Origin: Apostichopus parvimensis
Lineage: Eukaryota > Echinodermata > Holothuroidea > Aspidochirotida > Stichopodidae
Direction of reading: 5' to 3'
Length of the DNA: 24,432 nt
Assembly (NCBI GenBank): GCA_000934455.1
Contig: KN884583.1
Location: forward strand, 51,318 to 75,749
Position 1 is the first letter of the stretch. Each line of letters starts with the position of its first letter. Below the pieces are notes generated by a model, which made no database searches, was not told the DNA's origin, and saw only the letters and a program-made list of their open reading frames with translations. Below are positions 1 to 10,621 of the stretch, in pieces. The translations under genes were made by a program, and so were the position numbers.

Positions 1-132
1 TGTTTGTATTCATTTTGGTATACTTGTACTTATATCCTCGCAAAGGTTGTCGACTCATTGCAGAAGTTGAACCCCTCTTCCCTTGATCAACTGTATATTG
101 TGGTTACATTACAAGCACATGCCGTTTCTTAA
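1..132 (+). CDS. Possible 3' end of a second Harbinger ORF (weak)
   Basis: The first plus-strand frame is open from base 1 to TAA at 130-132 (43 codons) and is followed by AATAAA at 187-192. It converges tail to tail on the transposase, the layout expected for the Myb/SANT-like second gene of a Harbinger element. No domain can be recognised in so short a piece, and an open frame of this length can occur by chance. Reported only because of its position and poly(A) signal. Confidence 0.2.
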   Translation, partial: CLYSFWYTCTYILAKVVDSLQKLNPSSLDQLYIVVTLQAHAVS

Positions 133-186
133 AGTATGTGTTACATTAATTTCTCTAAATTTCCTAACATTTATCAGGTGATTTTG

Positions 187-192
187 AATAAA
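187..192 (+). terminator. AATAAA poly(A) signal, plus strand
   Basis: AATAAAA, followed by a second AATAAA-like word at 198-203. It lies about 55 bases after the stop of the weak plus-strand frame ending at 132. Confidence 0.35.
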
Positions 193-235
193 AGCAAATA
201 AACACAGCTTTTTGTGAAATGAAATTCGGTTAAAT

Positions 236-241
236 TTTATT
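236..241 (-). terminator. AATAAA poly(A) signal of the transposase
   Basis: TTTATT on the plus strand is AATAAA on the minus strand, about 63 bases after the transposase stop at 304. The spacing suits a short 3' UTR. Confidence 0.55.
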
Positions 242-303
242 GTAATCATGTTTTTGGAATTCAAAATTGCCAGTACTATAACAGAAAAATTGTAAAAAGT
301 AGT

Positions 304-1719
304 TTACAGCCTGTTGTGAATATCCTGAGCTATCTGTGCCCTTATTGCTAATCCAGCGGCTCGAGCTGCCCCTGGGTAGATCTCTGCCTGTGGATCATCT
401 GGAAGGTGCTGGTTCATCTCGTGTTCTGGTTCCTGCATATCTTTAGCCAAATTGAAGAGGACAGCACATGCAACAATCGTTTTGCATGCTTGCTTTGGCC
501 CAACATGCAATCCAACCATGAGACACGGGAACTTCATTTTGAGCTGTCCATTGACCTGTTCTATGAATACTCTAGTTCTTGGGTGAGCTCTGTGATTTGA
601 GATGAATTGAGAACTCCTATTGGTAGAAAATTCTAAACAGGATTCAGACGAGCTCAAACTGTTATATACTTGGTCACTAAATCTTTTAATGGTAAATGAT
701 ATTCAGGCTTGTTGGAACTGGAGGGGCATGGGGGGGGGGACGGGGCTTCTGCCCCCACTTTTTCGAAAAATGTAAAAAGTACCTCTTTCGCGAATGAAAA
801 GTGCTCCAGCTGCTCTCTTTAGAATATAAATTAAATATTTATATGATTACACCTTCGTCACCTCCCCCACTCCCCGGCCACAAATGATGAACCACCCTTT
901 TATCAGCAAGACATTACTGGTCCCCAAATTAACCTCCTTCGTGACATAGCCTACATACCTGTTATATGAAATTTCGGCTGGTGATTGCGGTTCTGCGATG
1001 GGGGTCATCAGTCAAGGCTTCAGTGGGTATCCACTGTCTCCAATCAGGATACCTTGTTTGTTGCCGGCCTCAAACTCCTGCCCAATGCTGCTATGTTGCA
1101 ATATTCTGCTGTCATGCGCAGAGCCCGGCCATCGGGCAACAACATTAGTGATTATGTAACGACTGTTACACATGAGCTGCACGTTGATGGACTTGACGCG
1201 CTTTCGGTTAATATAAACGTAGGCATCCTCCCCAAGCCGCGAACCCTCGAGGAGAACGTGAGTACAGTCCACTGCACTCACAATGCGAGAGAATCCCGCA
1301 ACATCGCTGAACCCTCGTTGTGTTGCCATGACTTCTTGTGGTGTGGTGGGGAACCTAATGACGTCGCCCTTCATCCTGATCAGATGAGAGCTGACTCTCC
1401 GAACTATCCGATACGCACTCGCCTTATTCACTCCGTGATGATCCCCGTGACCAGTGTGTACAGTTCCGGTCGCATAGAAGCGTAAAGCGATGCAGATCTG
1501 CAAGCGTCCGTCAATTGCATGGCTTCTCTCGGTTGGATGATTCAACCCCGCAGCGAGCAAGTCCATCAACCTCATCAACCCTCTTCTCGTGAAACGATAT
1601 CACTCGTGCATTTCTTCATCATTGAAGTTGTCGAGAGGATAATTTCGGTCCCGGAAAATTCGTTCTCTGCGTAGACCAGCAGCAACTCTTTCGCCTAAGA
1701 TCATTTGAAGTGCGGCCAT
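304..1719 (-). pseudogene. PIF/Harbinger (HARBI1-like) transposase, two exons, two nonsense codons
   Basis: DDE-type transposase of a Harbinger DNA transposon, which cuts and pastes the element with a Myb/SANT partner protein. Exon 1 runs 1719-959 from an ATG followed by an AALQMILGERVAAG start; exon 2 runs 589-304. The intron (958-590) has GTATGT at the donor and ATCACAG at the acceptor, and the join restores the frame as ...SYNR-AHPRTR. The joined length is about 348 codons, matching the usual HARBI1 size near 350. Family motifs are present: VDCTH (first D), GDSGYPL (second D) and RTRVFIEQ (E), so the DDE triad is intact. Two in-frame TGA codons break it: 1602-1600, where the family has Arg (HE-stop-YRF), and 1014-1012, where the family has Trp (LKP-stop-LMTP). 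The first fits a C-to-T change at a CpG. The frame is otherwise undamaged, so inactivation looks recent. The family call is firm; the inactive state is inferred from the stops. Confidence 0.88.
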
Positions 1720-1824
1720 TGTTGTAGTTGATATCGTTCGTGTATAGTGTAATTTGTGCAGACTTAGCAGCTTAAAATTGGCGCCAATTCGATCACATGA
1801 CTAGAAATACACTAAGATCAGTCC

Positions 1825-1850
1825 CTAAGTCTCGTCAAGACGAGACTTAG
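1825..1850. repeat. Perfect palindrome, 12-base arms, subterminal in Harbinger
   Basis: CTAAGTCTCGTC, spacer AA, then its exact reverse complement. A second palindrome with 8-base arms (GCGTCTTA / TAAGACGC, 7-base spacer) lies at 1949-1971. Both sit among CTAAGTC words just inside the element's right end. Confidence 0.85.
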
Positions 1851-1998
1851 ACTAAGTCCCGTTAAGCTACTTAGTGAAGAGTGGCCTAAGTCCGGTACGC
1901 GACTTAGAGATCTTTGTGAAACCGGCACTAAGTCCTATTCACTAAGATGCGTCTTAAGACCACTAAGACGCGACTTAGTGCTTTGTGAAACAGGCCCC

Positions 1999-3353
1999 AG
2001 GTGTGCGCCGCCAAGCTCATAGCAAACAAGTGTGCCGTCCAGGTCATATGGGCGTTACTCGGTGTGTGCAGTCAAGGTTATAGAGGTGCAAGCCCAATGT
2101 GCCCCGCCAAGGACACGGAAGCGCAGTCAGTTATAGTAAATATTGTACATAAGGGTAAATAAAATGGTGTCAACACAGAACCTGTTTTGGTATTTAGTGT
2201 TCCAGCCTCCATACACATAAACTAGTATTTTTGCAATAATTTGAGAACAAAATGTATGTCAATGTTGGGAGTTGCGCTATTGTAATCCAATAGTCGACCC
2301 GCATCTGGGTGACCCTGGACCTCAATTTGACCTCGGCAGACCTTTACTAGTTTATTGGGAAATTTGAATTGTTGTTGCCATATTCAGAACTCAATTGGTC
2401 TTCCAGTCGAAATAGTCCATAGGTTGACCCCTGTGCGACCTTAGTGTGCGAAGTTATCAGAGGTCAAAGAAGTTTTCTTTTCTTTTTTAGTATTAAAGTA
2501 CTGTTAGGATGGTCATACCGACTTTTTATTTTACTCTGACTGTCTAACTACATCTGACTAGGAGGTCAAAATGTTAAAGGTCAAATCTGAAAAAATATGC
2601 TTATTTTGAGAGATATTGGGCAAAGAAAAGGGGTCAATATTTCAATTATATGATAATATATGATATATGATAGGAAACCGACTCCCTCTTCAATCGGACA
2701 CCTGTTATGAGTGGCCAAAAGTTTATTTTGATACCGTTTCAGCTATTAAAATTCAGGACAGAGGGCATATCACGCTTAAATTGGACACCTGGTTCTCAAT
2801 AGGTTCTCAAAAGGACCAACGGTTGATTTGTGATATTTTGAGAATAATATTGTGTGTACATCCAAATAACAAGTTTAGGACAGTTCTGCTCCCTTGATAA
2901 ATATAGGCTGATAAGCAAGGAACCATAGTGCCATTGGGCTCTTGTTCAGGTAGCCGTATGAATTTACCATAATTAATAATGCATTGTGGTTTCGATGATG
3001 TAACATGAGCAGTTTTATTCATGAATTTGACATAATGTATAGTGAGGGTGTATAACATCGTAGTAATACAGTGAACAACTGTGTGATTAGACACAAAATG
3101 AATGCAACAATGATACAGACTGTCCAGAATAGACCATTTGACTTCAACAACAAGCTTCTTGTACTAAACGTGATACATCAACATAATACATATGACATAT
3201 GACCTCCGCCCACAACAGTAGGCTTTCTCGTACTCAACGTGGTACAATTGCATACCAAATCTGTCTAAGCTTCCCTTGCGATATTATATTTAGGAAGGTG
3301 CGTTAGTGTAGAGACACATGTAAGAGGGGAGTGAAGTAAATGTTTAGCATTTG
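1999..3353. other. No supported gene; old repeat debris
   Basis: This stretch holds a degenerate short tandem array at about 2000-2120 (words such as GTGTGC-GCC-AAGGTCATAG spaced about 30-35 bases). From about 2280 onward it holds scattered pieces of the GGTCAAA/TGACC-rich repeat. The open frames here, for example 2667-2897 plus and 2807-3094 minus, show no domain, no splice context and no protein-like composition. An AATAAA at 2158-2163 has no gene attached that I can see. Confidence 0.5.
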
Positions 3354-3850
3354 TTGACTTCAAATGACCTTTGACCTCCATCAAAATCAATTGGTTTGTT
3401 TTACTCAATGTACAACACCTTCATACTAAGTATGAGATCTGTCCAACCTTCCACTATTGAGTTATCATGTTGATAAGGTTTTCACAATTTGACCCTTGGT
3501 GACCCCAAATGACCATTGACCTCCACCAGTTACTTGTAATTAACGTGATAATTCTACACATTAAGTACGAGGTCTGCCCGAGCTTCCATTCTTGGGATAT
3601 CGTGTTTACAAGTTTTTCACAGTGTGACCCCAAATGACCTTTGACATCGCGAAACTAATTGGCTCCTTATTTTCAAAGGGGTACCTTTATACACCAAATA
3701 TGTTATTGGTCCGATCTTCCCTTTTTCAGATATCTTGTTTTCAAGCCGAGCGTCACAGACGCACACACATGCACAGTGTACAAGAGCAGACTGTACAATG
3801 ACGCGCATTCACATGCACGCACGCACACACATACTGTTACAATGACAACG
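3354..3850. repeat. Degenerate tandem repeat with TGACCTTTGACCTCC units and CA-rich tail
   Basis: The phrase AAATGACCTTTGACC recurs at 3362, 3507 and 3632, giving units of about 125-145 bases. Each unit also carries an ACTAA/ACTCAATGTGGTA-like word, a GTCTGCCC/GTCCAACC word and GATATCGTGTTTACAAG. The array ends with CAAGCCGAGCGTCACAGACGCACAC and a CA microsatellite. The same array starts the second large copy at 10154. It looks like a dispersed non-coding repeat family, not a gene. Confidence 0.75.
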
Positions 3851-3962
3851 CAAGTGTACTGAAATTGATTAGTGCAGGCAGGATTGTATGTACTTTGAAA
3901 AACAGGTGTTTTGTGTTTTAGGTGAAAAGATTCAGAGGAAGTTTCTTGATTGGTTGGAATTA

Positions 3963-3968
3963 TTTATT
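3963..3968 (-). terminator. AATAAA poly(A) signal after copy 1 exon E
   Basis: TTTATT on the plus strand, about 33 bases past the exon E stop. The aligned place in copy 2 reads AATATA, so the canonical signal is present only in copy 1. Confidence 0.4.
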
Positions 3969-4001
3969 TAAACTTGCGTCAGTCCTGACAGATGATTTAC
4001 G

Positions 4002-4121
4002 TTACTCAGTCAAGCTGAAGTATGCACGTTTCACATCACTTACTAAATCGCTTACGTCTCGCTCTTCTAACATGTCTATTACAATAACACATTTATATCG
4101 ATTAATGAACCAGTACATCGA
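4002..4121 (-). CDS. Exon E, copy 1 (terminal)
   Basis: 40 codons including TAA, acceptor ATGAATTTACAG, phase 0. One codon longer than the copy 2 exon owing to an in-frame 3-base indel near its start. Both copies share LEERDVSDL and stop at the same TAA. An internal GTAAGC could be an alternative donor. Confidence 0.45.
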   Translation of the reverse strand, partial: SMYWFINRYKCVIVIDMLEERDVSDLVSDVKRAYFSLTE

Positions 4122-7100
4122 CTGTAAATTCATCCATAACAAGTTCGAACCAACAAAACCATCCATTTGCTTTTATTTTAATCTCGTATCTTAATTACAA
4201 ACCAAAGAGAAGAAAATAGACAACAGTGACATTTTGACTTATTTAGTGCCCTGTTTGAAACTAATCGGAATTTGTTTTAGTAATGTATGGGGATGTTTTT
4301 TATTTTAATACCCTCCCTCAACCCCCTACCCATCCACCCTCCCTCCAAAAAAGGGAAAAAGAAAGAAATCTACTTCATAATTAGTTGAAATATTTGATCG
4401 ATACGAGTTGCAAAATGTGCATTATATACTGCATTAAGACAGACTAAATGATGAGATAACGCTGTGTATATTTGATTGACATACAAATAACATAATGTCA
4501 TTCAAAGAAAGTGGATTCGCACTATCACCCCACATTCATATTCAGATAGAAGGTAATGGTGTCAAACAAGAATAAAGGTAATAACATTTAAGGACTTTGA
4601 TCGACTTACGTCATGATATGATGCGGTTTGTACGGATATGATGGGTAAACATTGTTGTAAACAGTGATCCTTGTATTTGAGAACGACCTTTTCTGAACAA
4701 AGTTGACGCAGAGAGTCCTTGTTTTCAACCTGGTACCGTAATGAATCAATATGTAAATAAATAATGTCAGTGTTAAAATAAAGGAATAAGGGTGGTATAT
4801 AAAATAAGGAAATGATGTGAAAATAAATCGCTAAATTTGTTCTAAAATTGTACTACAACTATAAATACCATTGACAATACATAACGTAAACTTCTTTGTA
4901 TTTTCAATACTTAGTTTAAAGACTATCAGCTACCAACTCGCATACATGGAAGCTACGGAACCTACAAGAAGAAATAAATACAAGCCAGAAAAATAAGTAT
5001 CTATACAATTTTGTCAATATCCAACTGAATATCAAGAAGGAACAACCTTATTATTTATAAATTATTGCAACCAGTTTCTGAGTACACTTACCTCCCACTG
5101 ACCAGATTGAACATTTAGTAGAACTTCACTGTCTAATAGACTCCAACAGACTACATGGAAAAGAATGTACATGGTCCATCAGTACTCATAGACATAATAT
5201 TAATGATATTGTTCACGATCACAAAAGTAAAGCTTTAATAGATGAGTCATGTCCGCATACTCCTCCTTTTTTTTTTTTTTGGAGTTAATCCGCTTCCATC
5301 AACCGATACACATTGCCTTTAGAGCGTTGATATGTTCACAACACTAACTTTAATAAATGCAATACTTGCTTTGTAATTTGCAACTTGTTTAGTATGTGTT
5401 TATGACTGTAAGCTTGATCGTGTTGTACTTAATATTACGACTTTACCTCAACATGGACAGTTCATTTTAAAATCGACCAAACCCATTGCCTTGATACATT
5501 TAGGGAAAACAATGATATTTGTTTAGTTGTCACACATATCTAGACGTCCAAATGATTTCAAAAGGTCAAACCACAGTCGTTAGGATTTTTGGGTGATAGG
5601 GAATGGAAGTCACAATTATCCACACTGTAGATAGACATCCATGTCAGTTTATTGTTACTAACTCGAGATATGCCGATATTTATCATTAAAAGTAATACAT
5701 GTTGACTGGATGAGTCTTCATGCATCATATTAAAGTATGTGCTCAAAGGAGTGATCTGGAAAATTGTCTTCGAAAGCTTACTAAGGCTATAATTATCTTC
5801 TTGATAATTAGTCCTTAACCTCTGATACATAAGATTAACTTGAAATTAGAAATAAACTCATTAACTACGTTATTGTCAGATTTACAAAGTATCACCGAAT
5901 TAAATAAAAAGAAAAGGAACACATGCATTTACTATACGCAATGCTATAATGACGTGTTTTGAACATGTTCAACATTTTCAACAATTTTGGAAAACTAACC
6001 ACTCTAGCCACCAGAACAAAATGTATATTAGTATGCGATTGTAAAATAGCGCAACGATTCTAAAGCCAGTTTGTAATTAAACGTTATGTCAAATTAAACT
6101 GATAGGAAAATTGTTCTTTGTGGGGAAGAAATCTCCTTCATATGCTCATTACAATGAATTAAAATCATGAGAGGCAAATGGATCAAGTTTACTTGTTTAA
6201 TGGCCATCGCTGGACGGGAAAGGATAACTAAATATTACGATTCACTTCCTTTCAAACTGCCTTACAAACGATGCTGATTTACCTTTAATGTCCCTTGACC
6301 TCATGCCTATAGGAAGTGACTCCAATGAGAAAGTGAGAGGCAACGTGCAACCGGCAAACCTTTTGAATAGAAATAAAGATATGAGTTTAGCTATCAAACA
6401 GAAGAAAATTAAGTGTTTCAATTTTATCAAGACACCATAAACCTTCCAATTACTTGGGAATCCCGGGAGACTCCGTTTGGTTTCGCATTTGCCCATTAGA
6501 ATAGAAAATGCGTCACTTGACTGTTTTGAAGAGTGGTATATGTTATATAAGTACATGATAAATTGCGCCTTGAAGCAAAGCTTGCACACGCGTTCAGGTA
6601 GAATGATATATTTATCTCAACATTATACTTCTGACAGGTGCCCTTACATGCTATTGTTAATGTTTGTCCTGTGTAACCAGCTTACACGCATGGCACACGC
6701 AGAAACACCTTTTTTCTGCCAATATAGTAAGTCCCATGCACTTTGACCCAGAGAAAAATGACGATAAACTTCCAACGTGGGAAAATGAAAACTATAAAAG
6801 TTTTTCCAAGTTTATTATTGAACTGTTGTTCATATGATAATATAATAGGCACCTATGATAATAACAAATATGACCTATTAAAAAGCAAATTGTGATCATA
6901 TTTTGCATATATGCAGCTGCGTTATTTACGTGTTAATAAAATGCCTCTTTAAATACCAGTCCTACTGTATTGAAAGGGAAGCTGATGTAAGTATGTCGGT
7001 TGAGTAATGTGCGGAAGTTATCAGCAATGTCCGTTCAAACTTGCAGTATATTCCAGTGATGACACTGCTCGTGGAGTATTTTCCAGAGAGTGACTAAGAT

Positions 7101-8493
7101 AATAACCACCCAGTTTGTTTATTGTTCAAAGAATCTCAACCAAACACGAAAGTAATAACTCTAGAATTGAGAAAGAAACGTTAGCCTTACCATTGGCTTT
7201 ACGGTACTTTGGTGTAGACCTAAATGTAGTAAAAAATCTAATTATTGTGTACTACACTGGTTATATTAAGTCTTCGCAAGACTCTACTAGAATATCTAGT
7301 AGTGGGGGGAGGCACAACATCAGAGGGGCACTGTCTCATTCTACAATCACAACTAGTTATGCCATAAACCGATACACGCCGGCCATATCATCTTAAATGT
7401 AAATGATGTGCCAGTATGATATCAAAATGATTTATTGAGATTGTTCATTGTTAACCGTGCTACAAAAAGATATGGGAAGCCATTTTAAAATAGCGTGTAC
7501 AGATTAAAAATAAATAATTAAAATACAATTTTAAATTTAACAAAGGATTAAGATATCCAAAAGACAGTTCTTCATCAAAGGTGCACATTTCATTTACCAG
7601 TAGGGCACGTTTGCTATGTTGTAAAGAGTAGGGGTACGTGCCCCCGGTGCCCCCCCCCGGCTCCTAACCCCTGCGACCAACCCCTACCCTGGCACTCAGT
7701 CAGTTAATTTTAAAAAGGCTTTATAACGTATTGTGTATCTAAGCTTAAGTTAAGTGTCAAAATAATTACAGTAATCTATTTTACACTGAACAATTATAAT
7801 TGTACAGTTTTTTAAAAAAGATGATTGAACGAGAATTATATTTGTTCGAAACATAAAACGACGCTATCTTTCCATTAATTACGACCTGGATACAACAATT
7901 ATTTGTATGCTATTTCTGTTGTCATTCCGTAGCATTACTACCCTATAAACACCACGTTTAGATTTTCTAAGACGTCGTGTATATAAAATAAAACAAACAG
8001 TATCATGTTAACCACAGCCACAGTACACGGGGCGAACAATAATTATATAACCCGTGATGTTTTAATGTGACAACAAAATTACCTTTGACTTTTTCTGAAG
8101 TAGATATAACAAAGATAAAGTGAAACTTAAATTGTGTATTACTGACTTTTTAGTTAATACTGTTAACAAATCTACTGAAAGCTAAACTATCGCAATGATG
8201 TTGTTTTTAGTTTATTTTGTTGTCAGTTTCAACCAATCAGATCTGGGAATTCGTAACCTATTACATTATACTCACGACAAGTCCTTTAAATGTTCAGAAC
8301 GTAGCCCATAACGGAATATCTTCGTAACGTCTTCCTCTGTTAGTATCCTAGGCTCCCTATTTACTTGCTCTGTCTCTATGTGTATCTTCTCTACCGTCAA
8401 TAAGTGAGTCAACCTGAGTGCAGAGTGAAGGATAATCACATCCCCCTCACACTCCTTGAAAGATTTGTTAAGGCATACACTGGTGATGGGAAT
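4002..8493 (-). CDS. Copy 1 of the receptor 3' exon cassette (exons B, B2, C, D, E), LRR-like tail
   Basis: Five minus-strand exons: 8493-8276, 6359-6283, 5150-5092, 4729-4610 and 4121-4002. Intron phases run 0, 2, 1, 0, 0, then TAA, the same chain as in copy 2, giving about 197 residues. The first two exons encode an LRR-like stretch with words such as LTHLLTVEKIHIET and LKDLSFAGCTLPL. No NACHT or Ig exon precedes it within copy 1. It could be an alternative 3' end of the receptor gene to its right (the NACHT donor is phase 0, matching exon B) or a recently orphaned fragment. In favour of use: every frame is open, every splice site is kept, and AATAAA lies at 3963-3968. No transcript proves either reading. 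Confidence 0.5.
4610..4729 (-). CDS. Exon D, copy 1
   Basis: 120 bases, 40 codons, acceptor GGTACCAG, donor GTAAGT, phase 0 to 0. Contains DSLRQLCSEKVV and PIISVQTAS, which are shared with copy 2, but over a third of residues differ between copies. Confidence 0.55.
5092..5150 (-). CDS. Exon C, copy 1
   Basis: 59 bases, acceptor TTCTTTTCCATGTAG, donor GTAAGT, phase 1 to 0. Encodes CWSLLDSEVLLNVQSGQWE; the copy 2 peptide differs at three residues. Confidence 0.6.
6283..6359 (-). CDS. Exon B2, copy 1 (LRR-like)
   Basis: 77 bases, acceptor TTTCTATTCAAAAG, donor GTAAAT, phase 2 to 1. Encodes FAGCTLPLTFSLESLPIG and 7 further residues, identical to the copy 2 exon. It supplies exactly the phases needed between exons B and C. 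Confidence 0.55.
8276..8493 (-). CDS. Exon B, copy 1 (LRR-like)
   Basis: 218 bases, acceptor TCCGTTAG, donor GTGAGT, phase 0 to 2. Only frame 0 is open. It differs from the copy 2 exon at four sites (two silent; A/G and R/C replacements), about 98% identity, while surrounding intron is clearly more diverged. Confidence 0.6.
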
Positions 8494-8809
8494 CTAACGG
8501 AGAAGAAAACACATATATTATCACTTTTATGAAGTTATTGTAAACATTGAGTTAAAGTATGGGTGTAGAGCCTCTCTAGATGGCCAGCAAAATAAATTGT
8601 TCCAAACAAATCATATAATTATTTTTATAAGACAAATTGAACAGCGAAACAAACAACAGTGAATATCAATTTAGAATAACTTCGATTATGGCAGAAAATC
8701 AAAGTTGATTAAATGATTTTGCATTGAATGCACATCTTTGTTAGAGAAATGGTGGTAACTTCGTCCTTAAAGTTTACAGACACCTATGAACAATATTGTC
8801 CCAATCACT

Positions 8810-9058
8810 CTAATAGGCAATATAATTCATGAAAATAGCTGCAACTCCCATCAAAGGAATTGACCATTTAACAAGTCTTTTCTCAACTTCAGTTTCATTT
8901 ATGCACATTGATGATGCACAGAGAGTAACTGCCTCATTTTCTGTTGTGTTTGTCATTGTGTTTTCACAACCTTCGTTGCAAGGATAATGAACACAGGTTT
9001 GTGACCAAATGCGATTTTATGAATATGTTATTGTCTTCTTCGAAAAGAGGAACGTCAC
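8810..9058 (-). pseudogene. Cys-rich exon-like segment, copy 1, frameshifted
   Basis: The reverse strand encodes a Cys-rich peptide (TCVHYPCNEGCEN, then LCASSMCINET and VKWSIPLM) ending at TAG 8812-8810. It matches 15277-15530 in copy 2. Its 5' part is out of frame relative to copy 2: one extra base upstream of the AG and a 5-base length difference in an A-rich run. The protein differences between copies are mostly replacements, so constraint is weak. Probably a relic exon in the intron; function unknown. Confidence 0.3.
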
Positions 9059-10153
9059 CTTACTTCAATGATACATGTAGGCTTGTAATTAGACGTTAAT
9101 TTATAAAGGAATAAAATACGAAATTTCATGAGCGCACCACTCCACGACATAATTTGCACATGTTAAATTTGTTTCCTAGATTTATCAAAACTTAAAATGT
9201 ATTTATCTTGGAAAGGAAAAGGGCTTTTCAAAAAATGTCAACATATTTTGAATGGAATGATCACAATTAAATTGGCTAGGTGCCCGTAGTACTTTTAATG
9301 ACAATATTGATTGCTAAGGAATATTCGGTTGGACAAATAAAAGCAATGTTTAGATATTATATATTTTTATATTGTATATTATTATATTTTTCTAACCGTT
9401 ACTTTTCTAAAATCAGTCAGGCCCAAAAGTCAATGATAAATATGTGATTAAAAAGTTGTAATTGGCAAGATAGGCATATTCACCAAAACGATTTTGAGCT
9501 GTTTTCAGCACTGTGTAAGGATAATGTTGAATGCAATTTATGGAAGTATAGATAATTCATTGTACTGTAATTAAACTGCTTGCTTTTGTTTTTTTTTCCA
9601 TGCAAAATGTTACTTGAGGTAAAGTCAATAATGAGTACTAGCGTATAGGATACAAGCTTGACCTCTTTTGTTCGTCTCATTTGTTCCAACTATTTCTTTA
9701 TGATACAAACTCGATAAACTTGGATACGAGGAAGCATGGTTATTCGTACTATTTTGTTAAAACTTTCAACAGACAACTATTATACAGATCCCGTCATTTC
9801 TTGTCTAGGAAAGAGTGCTTGGTAGTTATCAGTATTATATCTTACTTAAATAAACCATTCAGAGAATCGTTTTGATAGTAACAATTGTTACGTTTAACTT
9901 CACGCCTTACGTGTCGAGAATGAACCTGCTTGGTCGTCAAGATAAGGATGACGAATTGTTGAATTATAGTGTATGATATAATGACTTAAAGAATGGAAAA
10001 TGACAATCACTGAAGCAACGAAATGTGACAATTATATGGGATATTGTCATCGGCGCATATGTAATTGAATGTATATCTGTTTAGTCTGTCTGGATTCACT
10101 TGATTTACAATATCCACCCAACTTAAATAACAAGTACACTGTAGATTAGACGG

Positions 10154-10460
10154 TGACCCCAAATGCCCTTTGACCTCCACCAAAACTATACGTTTCTTGT
10201 ACTAAATGTGGTATTTCTACACATTAAGTATGAGGTCTGCCCTTGCTCTCCTTATTGAGATATCGTGTTTACAAGGTTATCACAATGTGACCCTTGTAAC
10301 CCCAAATGACCTTTGACCTCCCAAAACACATTAAGCTCCTTGTACTTAATGGGGTATATATGAACCAAATATGAAATTGGTCCGACCTTCCCCCTTTTCA
10401 GATATCTTGTTTACAAGCCGAGCGTCGCAGACGCACACACACACACATACAGACTGTTAC
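10154..10460. repeat. TGACCTTTGACCTCC tandem repeat, copy 2 array
   Basis: AAATGCCCTTTGACCTCC at 10161 and AAATGACCTTTGACCTCC at 10304 mark two units about 143 bases apart. They are followed by CAAGCCGAGCGTCGCAGACG and a CA microsatellite at about 10435-10450. Same family as 3354-3850. Confidence 0.75.
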
Positions 10461-10621
10461 AATGACATTGCAAGTGTACTAACATTGATCAGTGCAGGCA
10501 GGTATGTATGTATTTTGAAAAACAGTTGATTTTGTGTTAAGGGGGGAAAGATTAAAGATAGTTTCCTGATTGGTTGAAAATATATATTTAAACTTACGTG
10601 AGTCCTGACAGATAATGTACG

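Larger units (their letters stand above)
304..1998 (-). mobile_element. Harbinger-type DNA transposon, right part; left end outside the window
   Basis: The transposase lies inside an element whose right end I place at 1998, where the plus strand reads CTTTGTGAAACAGGCCCC; read inward this is GGGGCCTGTTTCACAAAG, a typical Harbinger-like terminus. A second copy of the core, CTTTGTGAAACCGGC, sits at 1912-1926. The subterminal 1810-1980 region is packed with CTAAGTC / GACTTAG words and palindromes, which may bind transposase. No matching inverted terminus is seen at the left, so the element probably continues past position 1. The target-site duplication cannot be checked. Confidence 0.7.
3500..10153. 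repeat. Tandem segmental duplication, copy 1 (6654 bp)
   Basis: This segment aligns end to end with 10154-16620. Paired landmarks include 3922 with 10540, 5092 with 11682, 6242 with 12859, 8276 with 14745 and 10137 with 16604. Identity varies by eye from roughly 85-90% at the flanks to about 99% around 5990-6490. Relative to copy 2 it has an extra 28 bp near 6086 and an extra 101 bp at 6486-6586. It contains five minus-strand exons homologous to those in copy 2 but no NACHT exon. Confidence 0.93.

Noticed and set aside
985-1485. Plus-strand open frame of 166 codons
   Set aside because: Antisense shadow of the transposase exon 1, which has clear family motifs on the minus strand.
3760-3840. 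CA-rich stretch as a CRISPR-like or regulatory array
   Set aside because: A simple CA/GCAC microsatellite tail of the dispersed repeat, found again at about 10435-10450.
6242-6589. Minus-strand open frame of 115 codons, conserved in part at 12859-13047, as one gene
   Set aside because: Its upstream half falls in a stretch deleted from copy 2. Only the 77-base part fits as a spliced exon (B2); the rest is intron within the nearly identical tract.
7115-7396. Plus-strand open frame of 93 codons in copy 1
   Set aside because: The matching frame in copy 2 is disrupted by length differences in the G-run and by other changes, and no domain or splice context is visible.
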